In this document: positions 16,727 to 26,096 of the stretch, in pieces | Numbering within the stretch: the stretch's first letter is position 1 | How the letters are laid out: every line of letters begins with the position of its first letter | Source of the DNA: an uncultured Clostridia bacterium | GTDB lineage: Bacteria > Bacillota > Clostridia > Oscillospirales > Ruminococcaceae | Direction of reading: 5' to 3' | Assembly (NCBI GenBank): GCA_947589355.1 | Contig: CANPZC010000006.1 | Coordinates: 36,439 to 100,438, forward strand | DNA: 64,000 nucleotides | The notes under the pieces: model-generated | Told to the model about the DNA's origin: nothing | Database searches by the model: none | What the model saw: only the letters and a program-made list of their open reading frames with translations | Position numbers and translations under genes: made by a program

Positions 16727-19700
16727 ATGAAAAAAACTGTTAAAAAAGCGTTGGCTGCTTTGCTGGCGGCGGCTGTTGTTTTTCAGGCTATGCCTATAAC
16801 ACAGCTTGGCGGCATGGTGAAAGATGCACACGCGGAAAGCGATGCTCTTAAAGAAGAACTTGCGGCAAGGGCGGCTGACTATCCCGAGGGGGCGTTTGCT
16901 TTTTACAGCACGGCTTCGGAAACTAAAGAAGGGAATAGCGACATTACCGTTAAAGTTGTGCGCTTGGGAGATACTTCCGGGACGGCTTCGGTAGATGTAA
17001 AGGCTGCCGACATCACTGCTAAATACGGTGAGGATTTTACCGCCTATGTGAAAGACGGCGCGGATAAGCTGCCTTTTGAGCTGAAAGATGAGGACAAAAC
17101 CGCTGTGCAGGCTGCCGATGAGGCAACAGATACGAAAGAAACAGAAGAAGCGCAGGAAAGCGGCGGTTTGCGCGCGGCTTACACGCAGCAGACGGGCGAA
17201 GAAACTGTTAGCACAAACTGGCGCGGCGAACTTATTGACTATGCTGCGAGAGAGATGAGCGTGCAGGCTGAGAACGAGATAATAAACGCTGTTGACGGCG
17301 CTTGCTTTACGCTGGATTTTGAGGCGGGCGAGTTTGAAAAGAATGTTTTTATACACATCGAGGACGACGGCAAGGCGGAGAGCGAGGAAAATTTTGCGCT
17401 GCTGCTGGGTAATTCATCTACCGGCAGGCTGGGCGAACAGATGCAGTATAATGTGACTGTTTCAGACAACGAGCAGCCGCAGGACGTTATGTTTGAAATG
17501 AAAGACAGCGACATAACGATAAGCGAGGGCGGCACGGCTGTGACTGTTACCATAGTGCGCACGCAGGGGCTTGATTACTACGCAGGGGCGGTATTGCAGA
17601 CTGTGGCTGATACTGCGCTGCCACAGGAAGACTATGAGCCGCTTGACGGTGTTGAGATCGCTTTTATGCCGGGAGAGACGGAAAAGAGCGTTGAGATACC
17701 TATTCTTGGCGGCGTGGGCGAGAACAAGAAGTTTTCGGTAAAGATAACGGGCTGTAACACGCAGCAGGGCAAAGACACCACTGACATATACTTCGGAAGC
17801 AAGATACTTGCGCCGCTTGAAACAGCAAATGTGCAGACGCAGGGCATTATGGAAAATATTCAGGTGCCGATAGCGTTTGCAGACAAGCCGATGACCATTG
17901 CTTCGGTGGAGACGGTATCGGGTGTGAAATATGATGTATACCCTGTGGATATTTCAAATAATACTCTGAAAGCATACAAGCACAGCAAGAGCAACCTTAA
18001 TGAGACGAGCTATTCGGCTAACACATATTATAATCTGGCTCATGCGGCAAAGGTAAAGATATATACAAAACTTTCGGGATATTCAAAGAACTGCCTGATA
18101 AAGTATTACTCTAAAAACGGCACGCTTTACATAGACGGTTCGCAGAAAGTATATCATGAAGTGCCAGACAAAAAGAAGTATGAGACGACCACTTACACGG
18201 ATATGGTGGACGTTACATACAGGCAGAGCACTATACATTCATACTTTCAGACAAAGGCGAACACCGACGGGCTTTGCCGCACGGCGCAGTTTGAGATGAC
18301 GAGGTATGATTCATATGTGCCTTACTACACTATAACGCTGCAAAATGTGAACCCGACCATAACGGCATACGACTACACCGCGCCTAATAAAAAGACGAGC
18401 CGCGGCGTATCGGCTTTGAGCAAGGTTTCTTTGAAAGAGGGCACGAAAAAGGAGCTTTCTTACAAGGCAGGCTCTGTGAACCTCACGCCGGGACAGACTA
18501 TCAGCGGCGTATCTCTGACGGGATTTGACGTTTATGTGGGCAATCAGAAGATAGGCAGCATAAACAGCACGGGAGTTATAAACTATGCTGATGTGAGCAA
18601 GCTGCGTGAAAAGTATGATTCTGTTATACGCACGGCGAAATATCAGCTGACATTCAAGCCTGTATACTCGGTGGCTAAGTCTAAGGTGACGTTTGATTCG
18701 CAGGATCAGTCGGCAATTGGGTTTGGCAATTATAAAACAGGCAGCGGCAATGCTATGACTGTTCAGCAGATAGACACCATAACCATTACAGCAAGCAGAG
18801 TGGGAACGCAGGAATTTTCACCGCAGTCGATAAAGCTGTTCAAGGTGGAAAAGGGCAGAGAAACTCAGCTGGAGAGCAAGGCAAATACAAAAGATCAGAA
18901 GACGGGCGCATACCCGACATCTATGACATACAAGTTTACCGCTTCTCAGCCCGAAATGCTTGTAAGGACATACCTTACCGAGCCGACACTTACGGTAAGA
19001 TACGACCCCGATAATGCGACAGCGGCGAACTCGGGCGTGGGAATGGTTTTGCTGGCGGCGCTTAACGACCCGACAAATTACATAGGCGTTTCGGCGGTGG
19101 GCGCGCCTTTGCAGCTGCCCGACGAGGAGCATATGTACGGTTTTGCAGGGCTGAATAATTCATACGTTTTAAGATCGGCTATAAACGATGCTTACATACA
19201 CATGGAGAACACAGCAGGCGGCATTACGACATATTCTACGACTGTGACACGCTGGACATACCGCAATCAGAACGACGGCGGCAAATACAAGACGGTCACG
19301 GGGGATTCGTTTGCGTTCAAGCCTTATTACGCCGATACTGTTATAGATTATTACTTCAAGTTTGAACAGGAACCCGAACACCCCGAGGGCATCAGCGGCA
19401 AGGTAACTTTGCAGGAAGTACCGCTGTTTACTTCATACACCAAGCCGCAGACTTTCCCGGCGGTGGGAGTGCAGATAACGGCAGGAAACGACACGGTATA
19501 CACCGACAAGGACGGCAACTACACTATTGAGCCGCAGTTTGAGGCAGGCTCGACGGTGGGAGCGTTTATGAAGCTGGACACGCTGACGAGGGCGGACACC
19601 ATTGCTGTTTCAAAAAACACGCAAAAGGACATGACTATTGTTGTGAACGATGATGATCCGCTGAAGATAATATCAAGCGAGATGACGGTGCTGCAAAAGC

Positions 19701-22700
19701 AGTATGCCAAAAACATGAACAATGAAGATGTTTACATTGAAACGCCGACATCGGTGATGACTCTGGAAGACGCTGTGTATCATCTGAAAATGACGGCTTC
19801 GGGCAGGGCAGGCGTTGTGCCCGGCAAGGCGGAAGTTGTTGTTTATGACAAGGACGGAATGCTTAGAAACGATATAAAGATATCGGGGCAGTTTGGCGAC
19901 GACTACACTGTAGACATACCTGTTGACCCGGTAAGAGACGGTTTGCAGGTAGGCGACACCATTGCTATAAAGCTTTATGACAAAAACGGCGTTGGTTATT
20001 TTGAACGCCACACACGCCTGATAGTTGCGGAGAAGCTGAGCGGTATGTATATGTTCAACTACCCTGCATACGAGCAGGAGGGCGACAACGCTTTGATGAA
20101 GGCTCTGGGCAACATATCTATAGGCTATGACTTTGTTATAGATTCTATGGCGCACGACCACGGAGCGTTTGAAAATGAAACAGACGGCAAAGTTCACAAC
20201 ATGATGTTCTTAGGACTGGGCGACAAAAAGGATAGTTCGTCTGCCGAGGTATATAAACAGGAACAAGAGATAATAAACAACTTCGGCAACCTAAAAAACG
20301 GCACATACGGCGGTCTTTCGGACAAGATATCGGTGTTTGGTCATGACAACGGCGCGTTCTCGCTTTCTATTCAGGCAGGGGCGGTAATGGACTGCGTTTT
20401 GCAGGAAAACGGCAAGTATGTTTTCAGCGACTTTGTTCTGGTAGGGCAGGCGGCAGGACATTTATATAACGAGTGGAAAGTGCCTATAGGCCCTGTAACG
20501 CTGGCGTTCTCGATAGATGTTACGAGCGCGGACGAAAACAGAGACAAAGCTACGGGCATAAGGTGGCATTTCTACAACGCTTCTGACACGCCGTTTTACA
20601 TAACGGAAAACTCAACGCTTGACCTTATGACAAGAAAAGAGATAAAGAGCGAGGGCGACCTTACGCTGTATATGTCTGCGACGGGAGATATAAACGCAGG
20701 CTTGCTGGGCGGTGCGGTAAGCGCGGGAGGAACGCTGACCGTTACGCTGGATCACCATTCGCTTTACAGCACCGACGAGGGCTGGACGAACACGGGATAT
20801 GTATCGCTTGCACCTAAGGTATATTTGCACATACTGGTAGCTAAGATACCTGTATGGAAAGACGAATGGACTTATTACTACGGCGACAGCAATGCGGCTA
20901 AGAGCATTTCAATGCAGATGGAGGCACAGGCTGATAACGCGATACTGTTCGCTCCGACTGCGATAAGCAGCATAAGCGAGTTTGAACAGGCGCAGGAGAC
21001 TGAGTTTGAAACCTCGCCGACAGCTTTGGCAGACGAAGACAACCGCGCGCTCGCTTTGAGCGTACTGAAAGACAGTGTGGCGGAAAACGCAGATGTGAAG
21101 ATGCAGGACATCGGCGGCGGAAAGTATCTGACGGTGTTTATAGATGCTGTGCCGGGAAGAACCGCTGAAAACGCTCTGGGCGCATACTACACGGTATTTG
21201 ACGGAGAGAAATGGTCAACGCCCGAGCTACTGGAGGACGACGGCACGATAGATCAGCTGCCGACTATATGTAATGCGGGAAGCAAGGGCTGGCTGATAGC
21301 GTGGTCTGATGCATCGCGCAGGCTGGAAAAAGATGAAGCTCTGACAAGCTCTCTGAACGCTCTTGACCTGACGGGACGTTTTTACGATGCTGAAACTGAC
21401 ACGCTGGGAGAAGTAATGGCTCTTACGCATGAGACGAAAGAGGACAAAGCTGCTGATACATCGCCGCAGATAGTATACTACAAAGACGGCGGCAAGGAGT
21501 ATATGAGGCTTTACTACACCAAGAGCGAATTTGAGATAAGCGACCCCGACGAGGGTGAAGTGGTAGGCGATATACTTAACCCCTATCAGCTCATAGCGGT
21601 AAGGAATTACGACTTTGCAGAAGATAAGTGGAGCGAAGAATACTCTGGCACCGCTAAAGATGAGATACTTGAAAATGTGGGCGAGCTTCAGTATGCGCAG
21701 TATGTTGAAAACTGGTACGGACAGGAATTTTTACAGCTTGCGCCGACTGTTGAGATGACCGAAGAACTCGATGAAAACGGCTATTGGATAGACGGCACGC
21801 AGCCGACATTTACAGAAAAAGACATGAGCCAGACGGTAGTCAAGGGCGGCGACAGCATAGCTTACAATCACCTGAGTTTGTTTGCATACGCGCTGGACAA
21901 GGGCGGTATGGCACAGCAGACGGGGGATATGAATCTTTATATGCAGATATACAACATGAAAGACGATGAGTATCATCACCCGATACAGATAACAAGCAAA
22001 AATGCCGAGATAAGCGACATACGGTTTGAACGCTTGAAGACGGCAAACGGCAGCGAGATGACGTATCTTTACTGGCTGGAAGACGGCGTTGTAAAGCGGA
22101 TAAATATAACCGATCTTGTGGCGAACGATCATCTGATAAAGACAGAGGCGGCAGGCATAGAATACTACTACATTGACAAGAGCTACACAGAAGATACCGA
22201 AGAAGATTCTGTTACAGATGAAAACTACGAGCCCGAGTGCATAGTGGCTTCGGCATACAGAGAAGAAAGCGCTGATGAAGAGCCGCAGGAGCTTTCTATA
22301 ACATCTTACAAGGTAAAGCAGAAAGACGGCCGCAACTACATAGTATGGACGCAGTTTGTACCGAACGGCGATGGTGAGCTTCAGCTGTTCGCGGCGATGG
22401 AAGACCTTGTAAACGGCGAGATAAGCCTGCCTGTTCAGCTGACCGATGAAAAAGACTTGTACATAAACAAGTTTGACTGCGCTGTGGCAGACGACGGCAG
22501 CCTTGATGTGACGGCTGTTTGTCAGGAGCTTGACGAAAACGGCGAACCGAAAGCGGATTCGGCACAGCTGAAGATGATGCACATTGTTCCTGCCGAAGCG
22601 CCGCAGCTGGTATCGGCAGAGCTTGATGATGTAGTCATAGGCGAGGACGGCAGCGAGGCGGCAGAATTTGTGATACACGCTGCAAACAAGGGGCTGTCTT

Positions 22701-23944
22701 CAAAGGGTGACTTATCGATAGAGATACGCGATGCAAACGGCAATGTGACATCTACAACACTAGCCCCGATAGTTACTTATGATACTACGGAAACTTTGCA
22801 GGACGACGGAAGTGTTACGCTCAGCGAGACAGAAGTAGTTACAGATGCAAGATCAGTAACTCTGGCAGGCGGCGAGAGCTTTATTGCAAAACTTTCTCTG
22901 CCGCTGAACGAGGACGGAAGCTATAAGGGCACTGTAAGACTGCTCAGCGGAAATACCGTTATAGATACCATAGAACTTGGCGGCAAGGCGGAGGCAGAAC
23001 TTGTTACCGCAGACCTTACGGCTGAGATAGAAAGCCGCGGCAAGGTTACTCTTACGGCAAACATAAGCAACGATTCGATGATCGACAGCGGTGAACAAAA
23101 TATTGTATACGGCTATATAGACGAAAACGGCGAGCGCGTTCAGCTGGGAAGCAAAAAGCTCTCATCACTGGCATACGGAGAAAGCAGCGAGATAACCGTT
23201 ACGGCTGATATAGACTTTGACAAGTTTGAAAGCGTTGTAAATGAAGACGGCTCGATAACGGACAGCATGACGTTCTACATGGATACTGATACGGAGAACT
23301 CGACCGGAGCATACACGACACTCGAGCTTTATGCGACGGCGGAGGAAGCAAGCTTTATGAAGTCGCTGAAAGAACTTTCGGCTGAGCCTTGCGAGATAGG
23401 CACAGACGGCAGCATTACTCTTGCAAAAGATGTGAATATAGGCGATGTGCTTGATATGCAGCTGCTTATAGGCGGAGAGATAGCCGCGAACAATGAAGAA
23501 TATGTAAACCGCACGAAGATAGTATGGGTATCTGTAGACGGAGAAGCTGTTACGCTAGATGAAAACGGCATACCTGTGGCGGCTGCAAACGGAAAGGCTA
23601 CCCTCAAAGGCTTTGCAGTACCGTATGACATGGTATCTATGATGTACGCGGACGGAATTACAGACAACATAAACAACTATGACGTTAAGCCGTCGGCGGT
23701 GCTTATACCGATAGAAGCCACTGTTACGGTTGGCAAGCAGGCTCAAATAAGCGGCGGCACTGACGATAAAGAAGAAGAAAAGCACGACAATACCGGAAGC
23801 ACAGAAAAGCCCGGCGCACAGGGCAGCACAAATTCGCCTGCGACGGGTGAGAGAACCTCGGCGGCGGTTGCGATACTGAGCGCGGCGGCTCTGGCGGCGG
23901 TAATGTTCAGCAGAAAAAGAAACGGCAAGGGAGGCGAAGAATAA
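16727..23944 (+). CDS. Giant Calx-beta surface protein with sortase-like C-terminus
   Basis: A 2405-residue secreted protein. The signal peptide ends near AHA-ES (cleavage after about residue 36). Two Calx-beta-like domains lie near 50-235 and 250-345, with the SEGGTAVTVTIVR and EDYEPLDG type motifs. A carboxypeptidase-regulatory-like beta-domain is near 890-960 (TDKDGNYTIEP), followed by long beta-rich segments and CARDB-like stretches towards the end. The C-terminus has SPATGE, a hydrophobic helix and RKRNGK, a cell-wall sorting signal in which the first position departs from LPXTG. It lies 42 bases after the exporter and overlaps the peptide gene by one base. Function is probably adhesion or peptide presentation; this is inferred. 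Confidence 0.88.
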   Translation: MKKTVKKALAALLAAAVVFQAMPITQLGGMVKDAHAESDALKEELAARAADYPEGAFAFYSTASETKEGNSDITVKVVRLGDTSGTASVDVKAADITAKYGEDFTAYVKDGADKLPFELKDEDKTAVQAADEATDTKETEEAQESGGLRAAYTQQTGEETVSTNWRGELIDYAAREMSVQAENEIINAVDGACFTLDFEAGEFEKNVFIHIEDDGKAESEENFALLLGNSSTGRLGEQMQYNVTVSDNEQPQDVMFEMKDSDITISEGGTAVTVTIVRTQGLDYYAGAVLQTVADTALPQEDYEPLDGVEIAFMPGETEKSVEIPILGGVGENKKFSVKITGCNTQQGKDTTDIYFGSKILAPLETANVQTQGIMENIQVPIAFADKPMTIASVETVSGVKYDVYPVDISNNTLKAYKHSKSNLNETSYSANTYYNLAHAAKVKIYTKLSGYSKNCLIKYYSKNGTLYIDGSQKVYHEVPDKKKYETTTYTDMVDVTYRQSTIHSYFQTKANTDGLCRTAQFEMTRYDSYVPYYTITLQNVNPTITAYDYTAPNKKTSRGVSALSKVSLKEGTKKELSYKAGSVNLTPGQTISGVSLTGFDVYVGNQKIGSINSTGVINYADVSKLREKYDSVIRTAKYQLTFKPVYSVAKSKVTFDSQDQSAIGFGNYKTGSGNAMTVQQIDTITITASRVGTQEFSPQSIKLFKVEKGRETQLESKANTKDQKTGAYPTSMTYKFTASQPEMLVRTYLTEPTLTVRYDPDNATAANSGVGMVLLAALNDPTNYIGVSAVGAPLQLPDEEHMYGFAGLNNSYVLRSAINDAYIHMENTAGGITTYSTTVTRWTYRNQNDGGKYKTVTGDSFAFKPYYADTVIDYYFKFEQEPEHPEGISGKVTLQEVPLFTSYTKPQTFPAVGVQITAGNDTVYTDKDGNYTIEPQFEAGSTVGAFMKLDTLTRADTIAVSKNTQKDMTIVVNDDDPLKIISSEMTVLQKQYAKNMNNEDVYIETPTSVMTLEDAVYHLKMTASGRAGVVPGKAEVVVYDKDGMLRNDIKISGQFGDDYTVDIPVDPVRDGLQVGDTIAIKLYDKNGVGYFERHTRLIVAEKLSGMYMFNYPAYEQEGDNALMKALGNISIGYDFVIDSMAHDHGAFENETDGKVHNMMFLGLGDKKDSSSAEVYKQEQEIINNFGNLKNGTYGGLSDKISVFGHDNGAFSLSIQAGAVMDCVLQENGKYVFSDFVLVGQAAGHLYNEWKVPIGPVTLAFSIDVTSADENRDKATGIRWHFYNASDTPFYITENSTLDLMTRKEIKSEGDLTLYMSATGDINAGLLGGAVSAGGTLTVTLDHHSLYSTDEGWTNTGYVSLAPKVYLHILVAKIPVWKDEWTYYYGDSNAAKSISMQMEAQADNAILFAPTAISSISEFEQAQETEFETSPTALADEDNRALALSVLKDSVAENADVKMQDIGGGKYLTVFIDAVPGRTAENALGAYYTVFDGEKWSTPELLEDDGTIDQLPTICNAGSKGWLIAWSDASRRLEKDEALTSSLNALDLTGRFYDAETDTLGEVMALTHETKEDKAADTSPQIVYYKDGGKEYMRLYYTKSEFEISDPDEGEVVGDILNPYQLIAVRNYDFAEDKWSEEYSGTAKDEILENVGELQYAQYVENWYGQEFLQLAPTVEMTEELDENGYWIDGTQPTFTEKDMSQTVVKGGDSIAYNHLSLFAYALDKGGMAQQTGDMNLYMQIYNMKDDEYHHPIQITSKNAEISDIRFERLKTANGSEMTYLYWLEDGVVKRINITDLVANDHLIKTEAAGIEYYYIDKSYTEDTEEDSVTDENYEPECIVASAYREESADEEPQELSITSYKVKQKDGRNYIVWTQFVPNGDGELQLFAAMEDLVNGEISLPVQLTDEKDLYINKFDCAVADDGSLDVTAVCQELDENGEPKADSAQLKMMHIVPAEAPQLVSAELDDVVIGEDGSEAAEFVIHAANKGLSSKGDLSIEIRDANGNVTSTTLAPIVTYDTTETLQDDGSVTLSETEVVTDARSVTLAGGESFIAKLSLPLNEDGSYKGTVRLLSGNTVIDTIELGGKAEAELVTADLTAEIESRGKVTLTANISNDSMIDSGEQNIVYGYIDENGERVQLGSKKLSSLAYGESSEITVTADIDFDKFESVVNEDGSITDSMTFYMDTDTENSTGAYTTLELYATAEEASFMKSLKELSAEPCEIGTDGSITLAKDVNIGDVLDMQLLIGGEIAANNEEYVNRTKIVWVSVDGEAVTLDENGIPVAAANGKATLKGFAVPYDMVSMMYADGITDNINNYDVKPSAVLIPIEATVTVGKQAQISGGTDDKEEEKHDNTGSTEKPGAQGSTNSPATGERTSAAVAILSAAALAAVMFSRKRNGKGGEE

Positions 23945-24084
23945 TGGACGAGAAGAAAGAAGTGAAAGCTCCCGAGGAGATAAAGACCGAAGAGCTGGAA
24001 GAGGTATCGGGCGGCACAATGCGCGGTAATGTAGTAATTCGCGAAACTACCGACATTTCCGAAGATACTAAGAAAAACATATGA
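23944..24084 (+). CDS. Double-glycine leader peptide, candidate NHLM export substrate
   Basis: A 46-residue peptide. Its ATG overlaps the TAA of the giant gene (TAATG), with GGGAGG 10 bases upstream. Residues 16-24 (EELEEVSGG) are a textbook leader ending in Gly-Gly, where C39 peptidases cut. The released core would be 22 residues, starting TMRGNVV. It has no Cys and is rich in charged residues and Thr, so it is not a classic lanthipeptide or thiol-bridged bacteriocin. The C39 exporter lies upstream in the same operon. An unmodified signal peptide or an unusual RiPP are both possible. That it is a real gene is supported by overlap, ribosome site and leader. Confidence 0.85.
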   Translation: MDEKKEVKAPEEIKTEELEEVSGGTMRGNVVIRETTDISEDTKKNI

Positions 24085-24092
24085 CGCACTGT

Positions 24093-24124
24093 TCCACCTC
24101 TCCGTGCAAAAGCGGAGGGGTGGA
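24093..24124 (+). promoter_or_regulatory. 12-bp hairpin directly after the peptide gene
   Basis: TCCACCTCTCCG pairs with CGGAGGGGTGGA (one G-T pair) over an 8-base loop. A-rich sequence follows instead of T, so it should not terminate transcription efficiently. It more likely marks a processing or decay-protection site between peptide and STAS mRNA. Confidence 0.55.
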
Positions 24125-24148
24125 CAAAAATATTAAAGGAGAAAGTTT

Positions 24149-24454
24149 ATGAACATAGATAAAAAGCAAAACGGCGACAGCCTTATGATCGCGCTTGAGG
24201 GCAGGCTGGACACGACGACCGCGCCGCAGCTGGAAAGCGTACTTCGCGCAAGCATTGCAGGTATAAAAGAGCTGGAGTTTGATTTTTCGGCGCTGGAATA
24301 CATATCATCGGCGGGGCTGAGGGTGCTGCTTTCGGCGCAGAAAGTGATGAACAAGCAGGGCAGCATGATAATTAAAAATGCAAGCGATGATATAATGGAC
24401 GTTTTTGAGATAACGGGATTTACGGACATTCTGAACATTGAAAATGCAACGTGA
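24149..24454 (+). CDS. STAS-domain anti-anti-sigma factor
   Basis: A 101-residue SpoIIAA/RsbV-like protein consisting of one STAS domain. The conserved block EYISSAGLRVLL carries the phosphorylatable Ser that an RsbW-type kinase modifies and a PP2C phosphatase restores. Both activities are fused in the protein two genes downstream, so a complete partner switch is present apart from a sigma factor. An AAAGGAG site precedes the ATG, and the next gene starts 16 bases after the stop. Confidence 0.9.
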   Translation: MNIDKKQNGDSLMIALEGRLDTTTAPQLESVLRASIAGIKELEFDFSALEYISSAGLRVLLSAQKVMNKQGSMIIKNASDDIMDVFEITGFTDILNIENAT

Positions 24455-24470
24455 CAAAAGGAGCATTAAA

Positions 24471-26096
24471 ATGTTGCCATTTACCGAAACAATTGACGGG
24501 CAGCTGGCGGCGATGTGCCAAAACGCCAAGAACATAAATGAAGAAAATCTGCAAAAGATACTGGCTGACAACGCTTTAACGCAGTTTGGCAAAGCGCATG
24601 TGTTTTCATCTTTGCAGGGTATTAAAATGTACAGAAATGCCGTGCCGATAACAACATATGAAGACTATGCGAAAGATATAGAAAAGATGCTTTCGGGCGG
24701 AAAAAATTTGCTGACCGCTTACCCTGTGGCAGGGTTTTGCCGCACTTCGGGCACGACGGGAAATTCAAAGTACATACCGCTGACTTACACTGCGCTGGGT
24801 AAATATTCGGACTATTTTGAAAGATACAAAAATGAGCTGTACAAAAGTTTGGGCGGAAAGCGGCTGCTGATAAATTCGTTCCGCACGGGGCTTGACGGTG
24901 AAAACGCTGATGTTTCGCTGTTTTCTGAAATTTATTTTCGGTATCTTTATGACAGCGGATACATGGATATGTCGCAGTTTGCAGGCGGCAGGGATATGAT
25001 ATTTGTAAGTGGCGAGGAAGATATGCTTTATGCAAAGCTGTGGGAGGCGCTGGCGTGCGAGGACATAACGATGCTGGAATCGCAGTTTCTTTACGAGCTG
25101 GTGAACTTTTTCGGCTGCCTGGAGGAGAACTGGCGCGAGATACTGGGCGATATGCGAAAAGGCGTTATACCGCCAAAAGTGCGGCTTTCACAAAAGCGCA
25201 GAGAGATGCTTTCAGCAGAGGGTGTATCGCGGCGCAGGCTTGACGATGTACAGCGTGAGTGTGAAAATGGCTTTGAAAATATTGCACAGCGTTTGTGGAA
25301 AGACCTAAGGCTTGTGAGCGGTGTGAGCAACCGCGCATATCAGACCGAGACGGCGGCGCTTGACAGGTATCTGGGTAAAAGAATACACCGTTACTACTTA
25401 TGTTACTGCGCCAGCGAATGCTACATAGGCACGCCTGCCGCGACTGACAGCTACGGTTATGTTTTATTGCCGCAGAACGCCTTTTTTGAGTTTTTGCCGC
25501 AGTCGTATGAGGGTGAGATACTGCTGCCGCATGAGCTGAAAGTCGGCGAGATGTATGAACCTGTGATAACGAATTTTTCGGGGTTATACCGCTACAGGCT
25601 GGGCGATGTGGTGAAAATTGTCGGCTTCATTGGGGAAAGCCCTGTTATGGAGTTTCAGTTCCGCAAGTCGCAGGCGCTCAACATTGCAGGTGAAAAATAC
25701 GATATGCGCCAGCTTGAAAAGGCTGTATTCAGCTTGCGCGAGAGGGGCGTTTATATTAAAAATTACTGCTTCGGGGCGTGCTTTGATACTCTGCCGGGGA
25801 AATATCTGGCGGCGGCAACGATTACCGGAGGCAGCGGCATAACGGAGGATAAACTGTCCGAATTTTTGGACGAAAAACTTTGTAATTACAACAAGGACTA
25901 TGCAGACCTGCGAAACCTTAAAGAGCTGGGCGCTCCGCGCATTTTAATTCTTGATAATACAAAGTACACAAAACTTTTACAGGAAAGCGGACTTGACAGC
26001 AGCCACGGACACAACAAGCCAAAGCACATTTTCAAAGGGGAGGTATCTGAAAAAGCATGGGCAGGAATACTGAAAAAGTGCGAAAAATGCGAGTAA
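24471..26096 (+). CDS. GH3-family acyl-adenylate/amido synthetase
   Basis: A 541-residue protein of the GH3 (auxin-responsive promoter) family of ANL adenylating enzymes, known in plants for joining amino acids to jasmonate or indole-acetate. The ATP-binding motif RTSGTTGNSKYIPLT lies near residue 86. A second block, YRYRLGDVVKIVGF, lies near residue 374, and the C-terminal swivel domain is present. I chose the ATG at 24471 because AAAAGGAG precedes it. Its placement between the STAS gene and the phosphatase/kinase gene ties it to this locus. Its substrate is unknown; conjugating an acid to the exported peptide or making a small amide signal are guesses. Confidence 0.85.
   Translation: MLPFTETIDGQLAAMCQNAKNINEENLQKILADNALTQFGKAHVFSSLQGIKMYRNAVPITTYEDYAKDIEKMLSGGKNLLTAYPVAGFCRTSGTTGNSKYIPLTYTALGKYSDYFERYKNELYKSLGGKRLLINSFRTGLDGENADVSLFSEIYFRYLYDSGYMDMSQFAGGRDMIFVSGEEDMLYAKLWEALACEDITMLESQFLYELVNFFGCLEENWREILGDMRKGVIPPKVRLSQKRREMLSAEGVSRRRLDDVQRECENGFENIAQRLWKDLRLVSGVSNRAYQTETAALDRYLGKRIHRYYLCYCASECYIGTPAATDSYGYVLLPQNAFFEFLPQSYEGEILLPHELKVGEMYEPVITNFSGLYRYRLGDVVKIVGFIGESPVMEFQFRKSQALNIAGEKYDMRQLEKAVFSLRERGVYIKNYCFGACFDTLPGKYLAAATITGGSGITEDKLSEFLDEKLCNYNKDYADLRNLKELGAPRILILDNTKYTKLLQESGLDSSHGHNKPKHIFKGEVSEKAWAGILKKCEKCE

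Noticed and set aside
23944..24084. Lanthipeptide or thiol-bridged bacteriocin
   Set aside because: The predicted core has no Cys, and no LanM, LanB/C, radical-SAM or YcaO enzyme lies in the locus.
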